Source: Streptomyces resistomycificus (GTDB lineage Bacteria; Actinomycetota; Actinomycetes; Streptomycetales; Streptomycetaceae). Taken from it: a DNA stretch of 64,000 bases. The position numbers were made by a program, and so were the translations under genes. This document shows positions 49,725 through 58,235 of the stretch, piece after piece. Positions within the stretch are counted from its first letter, which is position 1, and each line of letters begins with the position of its first letter. Under the pieces are notes generated by a model that did no database searches, was not told where the DNA came from, and worked only from the letters and a program-made list of their open reading frames with translations. Location: positions 248,001-312,000 of the forward strand of contig NZ_KQ948992.1 in the NCBI RefSeq assembly GCF_001514265.1, written 5' to 3'.

Positions 49725-52073
49725 GTGGATCAGCTGACGCAGCACGATCCGCGCAGGATCGGGCCGTTCGAGGTGCTGGGACGGCTGGGTGCCGGCGGCA
49801 TGGGGCTGGTCTATCTCGCGCGCTCGGCGTCCGGCCGGCGCGTGGCGATCAAGACGGTCCGTACGGAGCTCGCGGAGGACCAGCTCTTCCGGGTGCGCTT
49901 CACCCGTGAGGTGGAGGCCGCCCGGGCGGTCTCCGGCTTCTACACGGCGGCCGTGGTCGACGCCGATCCCCGTGCGGCCGTGCCCTGGCTGGCCACCGCG
50001 TACGTGCCCGCCCCCTCCCTCGAGGAGATAGTGAACGAGTGCGGGCCCATGCCGGCCCAGGCGGTGCGCTGGCTCGCGGCGGGCGTCGCCGAGGCGCTTC
50101 AGTCGATCCACGGCGCCGGGCTGGTCCACCGCGACCTCAAGCCCTCCAACGTGCTGGTCGTCGAGGACGGCCCCCGGGTCATCGACTTCGGCATCGCGTC
50201 CGGCGTTTCGAACACACGTCTGACGATGACCAACGTGGCCGTGGGCACCCCCGCCTACATGTCCCCCGAGCAGGCGAAGGACTCCCGCAGCGTCACCGGC
50301 GCGAGCGACGTCTTCTCGCTCGGTTCCATGCTGGTGTTCGCCGCCACGGGCCACCCGCCCTTCCACGGCGCCAACCCCGTCGAGACCGTCTTCATGCTGC
50401 TGCGCGAGGGACCGGACCTCGAAGGCCTCCCGGACGAGCTGCGCCCCCTCATCGAGTCCTGCATGCAGATGGAGGCCACGGCCCGCCCCAACCCGGCCGA
50501 CCTCCAGTCCCAGCTCGCCCCCCACCTCTTCGGCTCCGGCTCCGACGACAGCGGTACGGCGTCGGCGTGGCTGCCCGAGCGGGCGGTGGGCCTCATCGAG
50601 GCGCGCCGCGGCGGCAGACCGCCGAAACCGGCGCAGGCCGGCGGACGCAGCGGCGGCGGCCGGATCGGCGCGGTACCGCCTCCGCCGTCCCGCGATCCCG
50701 TGATCCCGGCTCCGGCGCCGTCCCCGGTGTCCGTGGGCGCCCCCGACACCGGCCCGGTGCGTCTCGCCGGCGCCCAGGTGCCCATCGGGCCCGGCCCGCG
50801 TGTCGCCGACGCCCGCGCCGCCGCCGTCAAGGCACCCCCGCCCGAGGCCGGCCTGGTCGCGACCTGGTCCAGGCCCCGCCCCGGCGTCAACGGCGCCGAC
50901 CCCGCCGTGACCGCCGCGCCGCCCGTCCCCCCGGAGACCGCGGCCGGCTGGCGCCCCTGGCGCTTCCGCATGTCCAACGACGTCTGGGGCACCCCCTCCG
51001 TCGCCGGCGACCTCGTCTACGTCACCTCCTTCGAGGTACACGCGCTGGACGTGGCCACCGGCCGGCGGCGCTTCAAGACACGGGACGTGGCCTGGTCGAT
51101 GGCGGTCGCGGACGGCCGGGTCCACGCCTCCGACGGGCCCACCCTGTTCGCCCTGGACGCCCGCGAGGGCGGGGACCTGTGGCGGCTGTCCACGGACGCC
51201 TGGGTGTACTCCGTCAAGGCCGACCGGGGCACCGTGATCACCGGCACCCGCGGCGGCGGCGTCCAGGCCTGGGAGGCCTCGGGCGGTCAGAAGCTGTGGG
51301 AGCTCACCGGCTGTCAGAGCGACTTCGAGTCCCCGGAGGCGGGGCCCACCCTGCACGAGGGCACGGTGTACGTCTGGCACGACGCCCGGCTGCGCGCCCT
51401 GGACGCCCGCAGCGGCGACGAGCGCTGGTCGTACCCCATCGGCGACGCGGCCTCCTGCGGCGGCGTGCCGGTCCGGGTCGCCCAGGCGCACGACGGCCAT
51501 GTGTACGTGTCGGCGGGTACCCGGGTGCTGGCCCTCGACGTGGCGAGCGGCCGCGTCCGCTGGCACTTCGAGGCGCCGGCCGTCTTCCTCTGCCCGCCGA
51601 CCTTCGTGCCCGGCCCCGCGGTCGCCGGCGGCGGTGTGTACCTGGCCGACTACCTCGGCACGGTCTACGCCCTCGACGCGACCGACGGCCGTGACCGCTG
51701 GCGTATCGCCACCGAGGCCCGCTCCTCCGTCGACTCGGTACTGGTGGCCGGCGGCCATGTGCACGTGGGCAGCGGCAAGGGCCTCTACACCCTGGACGCG
51801 GTCACCGGCACGCCCAAGTGGCGCTTCCAGGCGGGCGGCGACATCGTCGGCGCCCCCACGGTCGCCGAGGGCCGCATCCACTTCGGCTCCACCGACCACC
51901 TGCTCTACACCCTGAAGGCCGACGACGGCCGCCTGCGGTGGAAGCTCGCGACCGGCGGCGAGATCACCGGCTCCCCGGTCGTCAAGGACGGCGTCGTGTA
52001 CGCGTGCAGCAAGGACCGGTGCGTGTACGCGCTGGACGCGGAGAAGGGGACCGGGACGGCACGCACCCCGTGA
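49725..52073 (+). CDS. afsK: Serine/threonine protein kinase AfsK
   Basis: 782 residues from GTG 49725 (GTG 49722 equally possible). A kinase domain (about residues 12-275) with GRLGAGGMGLVYLAR, the lysine in RRVAIKTVRTEL, HRDLKPSNVLV, IDFGIASGVSN and GTPAYMSPEQ. A Pro/Ala-rich linker (about 305-400) joins a C-terminal beta-propeller of PQQ-like repeats (ALDVATGRRRF, ALDARSGDERW, ALDATDGRDRW, ALDAVTGTPKW-like). No transmembrane helix is seen. AfsK phosphorylates AfsR in the control of antibiotic production. Sequence, length (about 799 in S. coelicolor) and position support the name. Confidence 0.95.
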   Translation: MDQLTQHDPRRIGPFEVLGRLGAGGMGLVYLARSASGRRVAIKTVRTELAEDQLFRVRFTREVEAARAVSGFYTAAVVDADPRAAVPWLATAYVPAPSLEEIVNECGPMPAQAVRWLAAGVAEALQSIHGAGLVHRDLKPSNVLVVEDGPRVIDFGIASGVSNTRLTMTNVAVGTPAYMSPEQAKDSRSVTGASDVFSLGSMLVFAATGHPPFHGANPVETVFMLLREGPDLEGLPDELRPLIESCMQMEATARPNPADLQSQLAPHLFGSGSDDSGTASAWLPERAVGLIEARRGGRPPKPAQAGGRSGGGRIGAVPPPPSRDPVIPAPAPSPVSVGAPDTGPVRLAGAQVPIGPGPRVADARAAAVKAPPPEAGLVATWSRPRPGVNGADPAVTAAPPVPPETAAGWRPWRFRMSNDVWGTPSVAGDLVYVTSFEVHALDVATGRRRFKTRDVAWSMAVADGRVHASDGPTLFALDAREGGDLWRLSTDAWVYSVKADRGTVITGTRGGGVQAWEASGGQKLWELTGCQSDFESPEAGPTLHEGTVYVWHDARLRALDARSGDERWSYPIGDAASCGGVPVRVAQAHDGHVYVSAGTRVLALDVASGRVRWHFEAPAVFLCPPTFVPGPAVAGGGVYLADYLGTVYALDATDGRDRWRIATEARSSVDSVLVAGGHVHVGSGKGLYTLDAVTGTPKWRFQAGGDIVGAPTVAEGRIHFGSTDHLLYTLKADDGRLRWKLATGGEITGSPVVKDGVVYACSKDRCVYALDAEKGTGTARTP

Positions 52074-52140
52074 GTTCGGGCCGGCCGGCGCCGGCCACCC
52101 GCCACGCGGTGCCCGTCCGGGGCGCCGATAGGGTGATCAC

Positions 52141-52701
52141 ATGCGGACACGGGGGCGCACACTCAGGCTGACAGCGGTCGTCGCGATGGTGGGACTGGCC
52201 CTGACGGGCTTCTCGTCGGGACGGCACCACAGCCGCGGCGGGAGCGGCGGTGGGGACGGCGGCGGCTGCAGCAGTTCCCGCCAGAACCACGGCGGTTCGT
52301 CGTCGTACCGCGACTCGGACGACGACAGTTACGGCAGTAGCGGCAGCAGCAGTGGCAGCGGCGGCGGGAGTTCGGACCGGCGCCGTTCCACGCCCACGTC
52401 CTCCAGCACGGGCGGCGGTGACTGGCTGGAGGACGCGACGGTGAAGCTGGTGAGCTGCGCGACGAAGAAGACCCCCTACGCGACGGCCGAGGTCACCAAC
52501 CCGAACGGCCGCAAGGGCACCTTCACGGTGAGGGTCAACTTCATGAACGCCCGGGACGACTTCCCGGTCTACTTCGGGAGCACGGACGTGACGGTGCCCG
52601 CCAAGGGCAGGAAGACCGTCAGGGTGCGGTTCGCCGACTGGGAGGACATCACCACGGTCGACCACTGCGAGGCCGAGCGGGACGCCTACCCGGTGGACTG
52701 A
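52141..52701 (+). CDS. Secreted Gly/Ser-rich protein (SCO4424-like)
   Basis: 186 residues. An N-terminal signal (MRTRGRTLRLTAVVAMVGL, ALTGFSSG) is followed by about 65 Ser/Gly/Arg/Asp-rich residues, then a compact C-terminal domain of about 90 residues with two conserved-looking cysteines (KLVSCATKKTPYAT, ITTVDHCEAERD). It resembles small FxLD-like secreted beta-sandwiches. The lipobox position reads LTGF instead of LTGC, so it is probably not lipidated. It follows afsK by 67 bases in the same direction and has the SCO4424 position. Function unknown. Confidence 0.75.
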   Translation: MRTRGRTLRLTAVVAMVGLALTGFSSGRHHSRGGSGGGDGGGCSSSRQNHGGSSSYRDSDDDSYGSSGSSSGSGGGSSDRRRSTPTSSSTGGGDWLEDATVKLVSCATKKTPYATAEVTNPNGRKGTFTVRVNFMNARDDFPVYFGSTDVTVPAKGRKTVRVRFADWEDITTVDHCEAERDAYPVD

Positions 52702-52706
52702 CCGCC

Positions 52707-53687
52707 TCAGCCCCTGAGTCCGGTCAGGAAGTCGATCAGGGCCGCGTTCACCTCGTCCGGCCGCTCCTGCTGGGTCCAGTGGCCGCAGCCCGGCAGCTCG
52801 ATCGGGTCGCGCACCAGGTTGGGCATCAACTCCGGCAGCTTCGCGATGAGTTCGGGAGTGCCGGGGAAGGCCGGGACCAGGTCGCGGTCGCCGTACACGT
52901 AGAGCGCGGGCGGGCTGACGACCGCGCCGTGCCAGGGGGCGGTGAGTTCCCAGTTGCGGTCCAGGTTGCGGTACCAGTTGAGGGCACCGGTGAAGCCCTG
53001 GGCGTAGCTCTCGGTGAGCTCGTCCAGGTCCGCCTCGGTGAGCCAGTCCGGCAGCACCTCGGGGTCGGGGCTGTCCGCGAGCCAGCCCCGCTCCGGGTCG
53101 CTCACCAGGGCCTGCTCGTAGCGGCCGGCGCCGGGGGCGTCACCCGAGGCCCCGTACAGCAGCCTGCGCAGGGTGCTGCGAGGGTCCTTGCCGAACTCGG
53201 CGTCGGCGACCCCCGGACGGTTGAAGTAGTTCCAGTAGAACCGCCCGTCGAACCGTTCCCGCATGGCCTCCAGCGGTGGACGCTCCCCGCGGAACGGCGG
53301 CGCCACGCTCAACCCCGCCACCCCGCGCACCACGTCGGGCCGCAGCAGCGCGGTGTGCCAGGCCACCGGCGCGCCCCAGTCGTGCCCGACGACGAACGCC
53401 CGCTCCTCACCGAGCGCGTGGACCAGCCCGACCACGTCCCCGACGAGGTGGAGGATGCTGTACGCGGCCACGTCCTCGGGGTGGTCGCTGCTGCCGTACC
53501 CGCGCTGGTCGGGCGCGACCACCCGGAACCCGGCGGCGGCCAGCGGGCCGAACTGGTGGCGCCAGGAGTGCCAGGACTCGGGGAAGCCGTGCAGCAGCAC
53601 GACGAGCGGTCCCTCGCCCTCCTCGGCTATGTGCAGCCGGATTCCGTTCACGTCGACCATGCGATGTTCAACCATGGGGGCGAGCAT
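52707..53687 (-). CDS. Epoxide hydrolase (alpha/beta hydrolase, EphA-like)
   Basis: 326 residues, or 322 from ATG 53675, or 317 from 53660. HGFPESWHSWRHQFGPLA, then nucleophile elbow VVGHDWGAPVAW (aspartate nucleophile), lid region with FYWNYFNRPG, acid in YVYGDRDLVP and histidine in LPGCGHWTQQERP. The Asp nucleophile and HGFPE mark epoxide hydrolases, which open epoxides to diols; haloalkane dehalogenases share the fold. It is the last gene of the operon from 56049, starting 25 bases after the hydratase stop. Confidence 0.9.
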   Translation of the reverse strand: MLAPMVEHRMVDVNGIRLHIAEEGEGPLVVLLHGFPESWHSWRHQFGPLAAAGFRVVAPDQRGYGSSDHPEDVAAYSILHLVGDVVGLVHALGEERAFVVGHDWGAPVAWHTALLRPDVVRGVAGLSVAPPFRGERPPLEAMRERFDGRFYWNYFNRPGVADAEFGKDPRSTLRRLLYGASGDAPGAGRYEQALVSDPERGWLADSPDPEVLPDWLTEADLDELTESYAQGFTGALNWYRNLDRNWELTAPWHGAVVSPPALYVYGDRDLVPAFPGTPELIAKLPELMPNLVRDPIELPGCGHWTQQERPDEVNAALIDFLTGLRG

Positions 53688-53712
53688 ACGCCTGTACGGG
53701 CCACGTAAATTG

Positions 53713-54486
53713 CTAACGCAACCTGTACTCGCGCTGTCGGGCCCGAAACAACTCGGCCTGCCCGCCGGGCGGCAGATTCCCGAGCGCGATGAGATGCGGC
53801 GCCTGTGCGAAGCCCTGGGCGAGGCTCGCCTGCTTGGCGGCCCACAGGGCGCGGACGGTCCCCTGCACCGCCTCCGTCGGACACCCGGCGATCACCCCGG
53901 CGGCAGCGGTCGCGGCCGCCAGCGCCCCGCCCGGTTCGGTGAGTTCCGTGACCAGCCCGATGGTGTGGGCCCGCCGGGCGGACAACCGCTCCGCCGTGCC
54001 CATCAGTGCCGTCCGGGCCGCCTCCCCGTGCGGCATCAGCTGCGCCATGAGGACCGACTCGTACGCGCTGACCATGCCGTAGGTGGTGTGCGGGTCGAAG
54101 AAGGTCGCCGTCGTGTCCGCCACCAGGAAGTCGCACTCGCCGAGCAGGTAGAAGGCCCCGCCGCAGGCCATCCCGCGCACGGCGGCCACCACCGGCTTCC
54201 ACAGGTCGTTGGACTTCGGCCCGATGCCGAGCAGCGGATCGTCCGCCATGTAGGGCGAGTCGGGCTGCGGCACGACCGCGTCCCGGTCGATCCCGGTGCA
54301 GAACGCCCGCTCCCCCGCGCCGGTCAGCACCACGGCCCGTACGGAGTCGTCGAACCGCAACCGCCGCCAGACGTCCCGGAGTTCCCGAACCATGGCGAGG
54401 TCGACGGAGTTGAGCCGGTCGGGCCGGTCGAGGGTGACGACGGCGACACCGGTGTCCTTGTCGACGCCGACCCGCACGGCGGTCAC
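53713..54486 (-). CDS. Enoyl-CoA hydratase/isomerase
   Basis: 257 residues from GTG 54486, overlapping the DUF35 stop (GTGA). Crotonase fold: VAVVTLDRPDRLNSVDLAM, GAGERAFCTGIDRDAVV (oxyanion segment 1), AVRGMACGGAFYLLGECD (segment 2). Position and operon suggest hydration or isomerisation of an enoyl-CoA, feeding the Ltp/DUF35 pair encoded upstream. It is downstream of the DUF35 and upstream of the epoxide hydrolase, all in one unit under palindromes 11 and 12. Confidence 0.9.
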   Translation of the reverse strand: MTAVRVGVDKDTGVAVVTLDRPDRLNSVDLAMVRELRDVWRRLRFDDSVRAVVLTGAGERAFCTGIDRDAVVPQPDSPYMADDPLLGIGPKSNDLWKPVVAAVRGMACGGAFYLLGECDFLVADTTATFFDPHTTYGMVSAYESVLMAQLMPHGEAARTALMGTAERLSARRAHTIGLVTELTEPGGALAAATAAAGVIAGCPTEAVQGTVRALWAAKQASLAQGFAQAPHLIALGNLPPGGQAELFRARQREYRLR

Positions 54487-54899
54487 GGGCGCTCCGGGAT
54501 CCACCGGGGGAGCCCGTCGGCACCGAAGACGACCCGCACCCCGGCCCCGATGCGGACCCGGTCGGCAGGCACCGAGTCCAGCGGCGCCCCGGCCGCGGCG
54601 ACCAGGTTGCCGACGAGCCGGATGTGCGGCGCCTCGGCCAGCTCGACCAGGACGACGTTGTAGGGAGCCAGCGCCGCGTAGTCGGGCAGGAGAGGCGGGT
54701 GCGGCACGACGTACGACCAGATCCGGCCGTGCCCGGACACCGGGCGCCACTCCTGCGCGAAGGACTGGCAGTGCGGGCAGCAGGGGCGGGGCGGGAAGCG
54801 GAGCTCGCCGCAGTCGGCGCACGCCTGGACGCGCAGCTCGCCCCGGGCGGCGTACTCCCAGAACGGGGCGCCGTCGGTGTCCACGGCAGGCTTCAGCAT
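54483..54899 (-). CDS. Zn-ribbon/OB-fold protein (DUF35, ChsH2-like)
   Basis: 138 residues. Zinc ribbon QACADCGELRFPPRPCCPHC, then an OB fold (GRIWSYVVPHPPLLPDYAA, NVVLVELAEAPHIRLVGN). It starts one base after the Ltp stop (TGA-G-ATG), so this is a coupled Ltp/DUF35 pair, the arrangement of the steroid side-chain aldolase Ltp2-ChsH2. It would stabilise the thiolase-fold partner and bind acyl-CoA. The overlap with the next hydratase (GTGA) couples all three. Confidence 0.9.
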   Translation of the reverse strand: MLKPAVDTDGAPFWEYAARGELRVQACADCGELRFPPRPCCPHCQSFAQEWRPVSGHGRIWSYVVPHPPLLPDYAALAPYNVVLVELAEAPHIRLVGNLVAAAGAPLDSVPADRVRIGAGVRVVFGADGLPRWIPERP

Positions 54900-54900
54900 C

Positions 54901-56049
54901 TCAACTCCTCAGCAGCAGAGCGGACGTCGGGACTCCCTCACCGGCGGTGACCAGACAGGTCGACGCCCCCGGGACCTGCGCCGTACCGGTGCCGCGCAGC
55001 TGCTTCACGCCCTCGTTGAGGAGGTTGAAGCCGTGGACGTACGCCTCGCTGAGCCCGCCGCCCCCCGTGTTGAGGGGCAGCCGGCCGCCGATCTCCAGGG
55101 CGCCGCCCTCGGTGAACGCCCCGCCCTCTCCCCGGCCGCAGAAGCCGTAGCCCTCCAGGGAGAGCGGGACGAGGGCGGTGAACGCGTCGTAGATCTGGGC
55201 GACGTCGACGTCCTCGGGCGCGAAGTCGGCGTGTTTCCACAGGTGCCGGGCGGCGGTCCAGGCGGGGCCGGTCAGGGGGTCGTCGTTCCAGTAGTTGACC
55301 ATGCCGTGGTGCTGGGCGGGCAGTCCCTGGGCCGCCGCGTGGACGTAGACCGGCCGCCGGCGGCAGTCCCGGGCGCGCTCGCTGCCGACGATAACGCAGG
55401 CCAACGCCCCGTCCGTCTCCAGGCAGTTGTCGAAGAGGCAGAGCGGCTCGCTGATCCAGCGCGCGTTCATGTACATCTCGCGGGTCAGCGGGCGGTCGTA
55501 CATGATCGCGGCGGGGTTCTGGTTGGCGCGGTTGCGGCAGGCGAGGGCGACGTTGAAGAGGTGGTCGCGGGTCGCGCCGTACTCGTGCAGATAGCGGCGC
55601 GTGAGCATGGCGATCTCGTCGACGGGTCTGAGCAGGCCGTAGGGCCGGGTCCACTGGGCGGGGGTGGGGAGTTGGACGGTGGTGTCGCGCCAGGGCCGGG
55701 GCCCCGAACCGCGTTTGCGGGAACGCCAGGCGACGCCGACCGTGGCCTGTCCGGTGGCGATGGCGGCGGCGAGGTGCGCGACGGTGGCGCAGGAGCCCCC
55801 GCCCCCGTACCCGACCCTGCTGAAGAAGGTGAGGTCACCGAAGCCGACCGCCTTGGCCAGCTCGACCTCGTCGGTCTCCTCCATCGTGTAGGAGGCGAGC
55901 GCGTCGACCTCGCCGGGGGCGATGCCCGCGTCGTCGAGAGCGGCCAGGACGGCCCGGCAGGCGAGCGTCCTCTCGTCCTCGTCCAGCCGCTTGGCGAAGG
56001 CGGTCTGGCCTATGCCGACGACGGCGGTGGCGTCCTTGAGTGAGGCCAT
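54901..56049 (-). CDS. Thiolase-fold lipid-transfer protein (Ltp2-like)
   Basis: 382 residues from ATG 56049 (GGAGGTG 8 bases upstream). Starts DATAVVGIGQTAFAKRLDE. The loop GYGGGGSCATVAHLAAAI lacks the standard thiolase NxCxSG form, and IYDAFTALVPLSLEGYGFCG with GRGEGGAF is the Ltp2-like signature with the YDAF tyrosine. Adjacent to its DUF35 partner, it is a good candidate for a retro-aldolase that cleaves a beta-hydroxyacyl-CoA side chain and releases acyl-CoA. It is the first gene of the operon, divergent from the fadD3-like gene. Confidence 0.9.
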   Translation of the reverse strand: MASLKDATAVVGIGQTAFAKRLDEDERTLACRAVLAALDDAGIAPGEVDALASYTMEETDEVELAKAVGFGDLTFFSRVGYGGGGSCATVAHLAAAIATGQATVGVAWRSRKRGSGPRPWRDTTVQLPTPAQWTRPYGLLRPVDEIAMLTRRYLHEYGATRDHLFNVALACRNRANQNPAAIMYDRPLTREMYMNARWISEPLCLFDNCLETDGALACVIVGSERARDCRRRPVYVHAAAQGLPAQHHGMVNYWNDDPLTGPAWTAARHLWKHADFAPEDVDVAQIYDAFTALVPLSLEGYGFCGRGEGGAFTEGGALEIGGRLPLNTGGGGLSEAYVHGFNLLNEGVKQLRGTGTAQVPGASTCLVTAGEGVPTSALLLRS

Positions 56050-56091
56050 GCTGGGGGCACCTCCGCATGCTGGCACGACACGGCACGACAG

Positions 56092-56106
56092 CTGACAGTG
56101 CGTCAG
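56092..56106. promoter_or_regulatory. Regulon palindrome 11
   Basis: CTGACAGTGCGTCAG, with perfect arms. On the plus strand its first hexamer CTGACA can serve as -35, exactly 17 bases from TAATCT (56115-56120), for the FadD3 gene. Confidence 0.78.
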
Positions 56107-56118
56107 GTTACAGCTAAT

Positions 56119-56133
56119 CTGACGGGCAGTCAG
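56119..56133. promoter_or_regulatory. Regulon palindrome 12
   Basis: CTGACGGGCAGTCAG, with perfect arms, 45 bases upstream of GTG 56178. It overlaps the -10 element TAATCT by two bases. Confidence 0.78.
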
Positions 56134-56177
56134 CTAGTGCGTTTCGGCTGGGTTCTACTGGGCCGGGGAGGCCGGTT

Positions 56178-57800
56178 GTGCGCGAGGACGTGGAGTGGGG
56201 CAGCATTCCGGGGCTGGTCAGGTCGGCGGCCGAACGGTACGCGGACGCCGAGGCGGTGGTGGACGGCCGGACCCGGATCTCGTACGCGGAGCTCGGCGCC
56301 CGGGTGGAGCGGGCGGCGGCCGCCTGCGTCGCGAACGGGGTCTCGGTCGGTGACCGGGTCGGGGTCTGGGCCCCGAACTCCCTGGACTGGATCGTCTCCG
56401 CCCTGGGCGCGGTCTCGGCGGGCGCGGTCCTCGTCCCCCTGAACACGCGCTTCAAAGGGGCGGAGGCGGCGGACGTCCTGCGCCGCTGCGGTGCGCGCCT
56501 GCTGTTCGTGACCGGGACGTTCCTCGGCACCTCGTACGTGGCGTCGCTGCGGCGGGCGGCGGGGGAGGGGGCCGGGCCCGGCCCGCTGCCGGGGCTGCCG
56601 GCGCTGGAGCAGGTGGTGGTGCTGTCGGACGACGCGCCCGCCGACTTCCGTACCTGGAAGGACTTCCTGGTGAGCGGGGACGGGGTCGGGGAGGCGGCGG
56701 TACGCGCCCGCGCCTCGGCGCTGCACGGCGGACTGCCCTCGGACATCATCTACACGTCCGGGACGACCGGCCGCCCCAAGGGCGCGGTGATCACCCACGC
56801 GCAGACCCTGCGGGCCTACGCGGTGTGGAGCGACCTGGCGGGACTGCGGCGGGGCGACCGCTACCTGATCGTGAACCCCTTCTTCCACACCTTCGGTTAC
56901 AAGGCGGGCATCGTGGCCTGTCTGATGAGGGGCGCGACGATGATCCCCCAGCCGGTCTTCGACGTCGACACGGTGCTGGCGAACATCGCGGCGGAACGCG
57001 TGTCGGTCCTGCCGGGCCCGCCGACCCTGCACCAGTCGCTCCTGGACCACCCCGCGCGTGACGCCCACGACCTGTCGGCCCTGCGCCTGGTGGTGACCGG
57101 CGCGGCGGTGGTGCCGCTACGGCTCGTGGAACGCCTGCGCGGTGAACTGGGCGTCGGCACGGTCCTCACCGCCTACGGCCTGTCCGAGGCCTGCGGCGTC
57201 GTCACGATGTGCCGCCGCGGCGACGACCCGGCGGTGATCGCGTCGACCTCGGGGCGCGCGATACCCGGCACGGAGGTGCGGGTGGTGGACGCGGACGGGG
57301 CCGCCGTGGGCCCCTCAGTTCCCGGCGAGGTCCTGGTCCGCGGGTTCAACGTCATGCGCGGCTACTACGAGGACGCGCCGGCGACGGCGGAGGTTGTGGG
57401 GCCGGAGGGCTGGCTGCGGACGGGCGACGTGGGCGTGCTCGACGAGGCGGGCAACCTGCGCATCACCGACCGCCTCAAGGACATGTTCATCGTCGGCGGC
57501 TTCAACGCCTACCCGGCGGAGATCGAGCAACTCCTCGGCCTGCACCCGGACGTGGCGGACGTGGCCGTCGTCGGCGTCCCCGACCCGCGACTCGGGGAGG
57601 TCGGCAGGGCATACGTGGTCCGGCGGCCGGGGGCCGTGCTGACGGGGGACGACCTGATCGCGTGGGCGCGGCGCGAGATGGCGAACTACAAGGTGCCCAG
57701 AGCGGTGGAGTTCCTGGACGAGCTGCCTCGCAACGCCGGAGGCAAGGTCGTGAAGGGGGAGCTGCGGAGGCGGCAGGGGCAGTCGACGGCGGGGCGGTGA
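56178..57800 (+). CDS. fadD3: FadD3-like AMP-forming acyl-CoA ligase
   Basis: 540 residues from GTG 56178. P-loop IIYTSGTTGRPKGA, NPFFHTFGYKAGIVACL, VLPGPPTLHQSLLDHPAR, TAYGLSEACGVVTMCR and DRLKDMFIVGGFNAYPAEIE are all very close in order and wording to mycobacterial FadD3. FadD3 makes the CoA thioester of the steroid C/D-ring fragment HIP (a propanoate on an indanedione). The substrate here is not proven, but the close resemblance is the strongest pointer to steroid-like chemistry. It is divergent from the Ltp-DUF35 operon and carries two operators. Confidence 0.9.
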   Translation: MREDVEWGSIPGLVRSAAERYADAEAVVDGRTRISYAELGARVERAAAACVANGVSVGDRVGVWAPNSLDWIVSALGAVSAGAVLVPLNTRFKGAEAADVLRRCGARLLFVTGTFLGTSYVASLRRAAGEGAGPGPLPGLPALEQVVVLSDDAPADFRTWKDFLVSGDGVGEAAVRARASALHGGLPSDIIYTSGTTGRPKGAVITHAQTLRAYAVWSDLAGLRRGDRYLIVNPFFHTFGYKAGIVACLMRGATMIPQPVFDVDTVLANIAAERVSVLPGPPTLHQSLLDHPARDAHDLSALRLVVTGAAVVPLRLVERLRGELGVGTVLTAYGLSEACGVVTMCRRGDDPAVIASTSGRAIPGTEVRVVDADGAAVGPSVPGEVLVRGFNVMRGYYEDAPATAEVVGPEGWLRTGDVGVLDEAGNLRITDRLKDMFIVGGFNAYPAEIEQLLGLHPDVADVAVVGVPDPRLGEVGRAYVVRRPGAVLTGDDLIAWARREMANYKVPRAVEFLDELPRNAGGKVVKGELRRRQGQSTAGR

Positions 57801-57831
57801 GCCGCGGTGCCGTGGTCGGCGTTGCGCGGAG

Positions 57832-58166
57832 GGCCGGCCGGGCGCTTGCCTCGAAGTCCGGGGCGGTGGGCCGCCGTGCGGTGGGCGGCGGTGCGGCGGG
57901 CTGGATGCCCGCCGCGTTCGGAGCTTGCCGAAGAGCGGTCCGTGGCAGGGCCACCGTGGTGAGGGCGGCGTCGCGCAGGGGGCCGGCCGGGCGCTTACTC
58001 GAAGCCCGGGGCGGTGGGCCGCCGTGCGGTGGTCGGCGGTGGGGCCGGCTGGTTGTCCGTCGCGGTCCTGGCCTGCCGAAGGCCGGTCCGCGCCGGGGCC
58101 CGCCCGTGGTGAGGGCGGCGTCGCGCGGGGGGTCGGTCCGGCGCCTGCCTCGAACCTCGCGGCGAG
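57832..58166. repeat. Long tandem repeat of about 150 bases, 2.3 copies
   Basis: Copy 1 starts at 57832 (GGCCGGCCGGGCGCTT), copy 2 at 57981, and a partial third copy at 58131 (GGTCGGTCCGGCGCC). Each copy ends with GTGGTGAGGGCGGCGTCGCGC. It fills most of the 435-base interval 57801-58235 between fadD3 and afsS, where no gene is supported. Confidence 0.75.
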
Positions 58167-58235
58167 TCCGGACGCACCTCGGCCGCGGCGGCTCCCCCTC
58201 CGCGCCGCCGCGGCCGATCCCCGTGCGGGAAAGGT

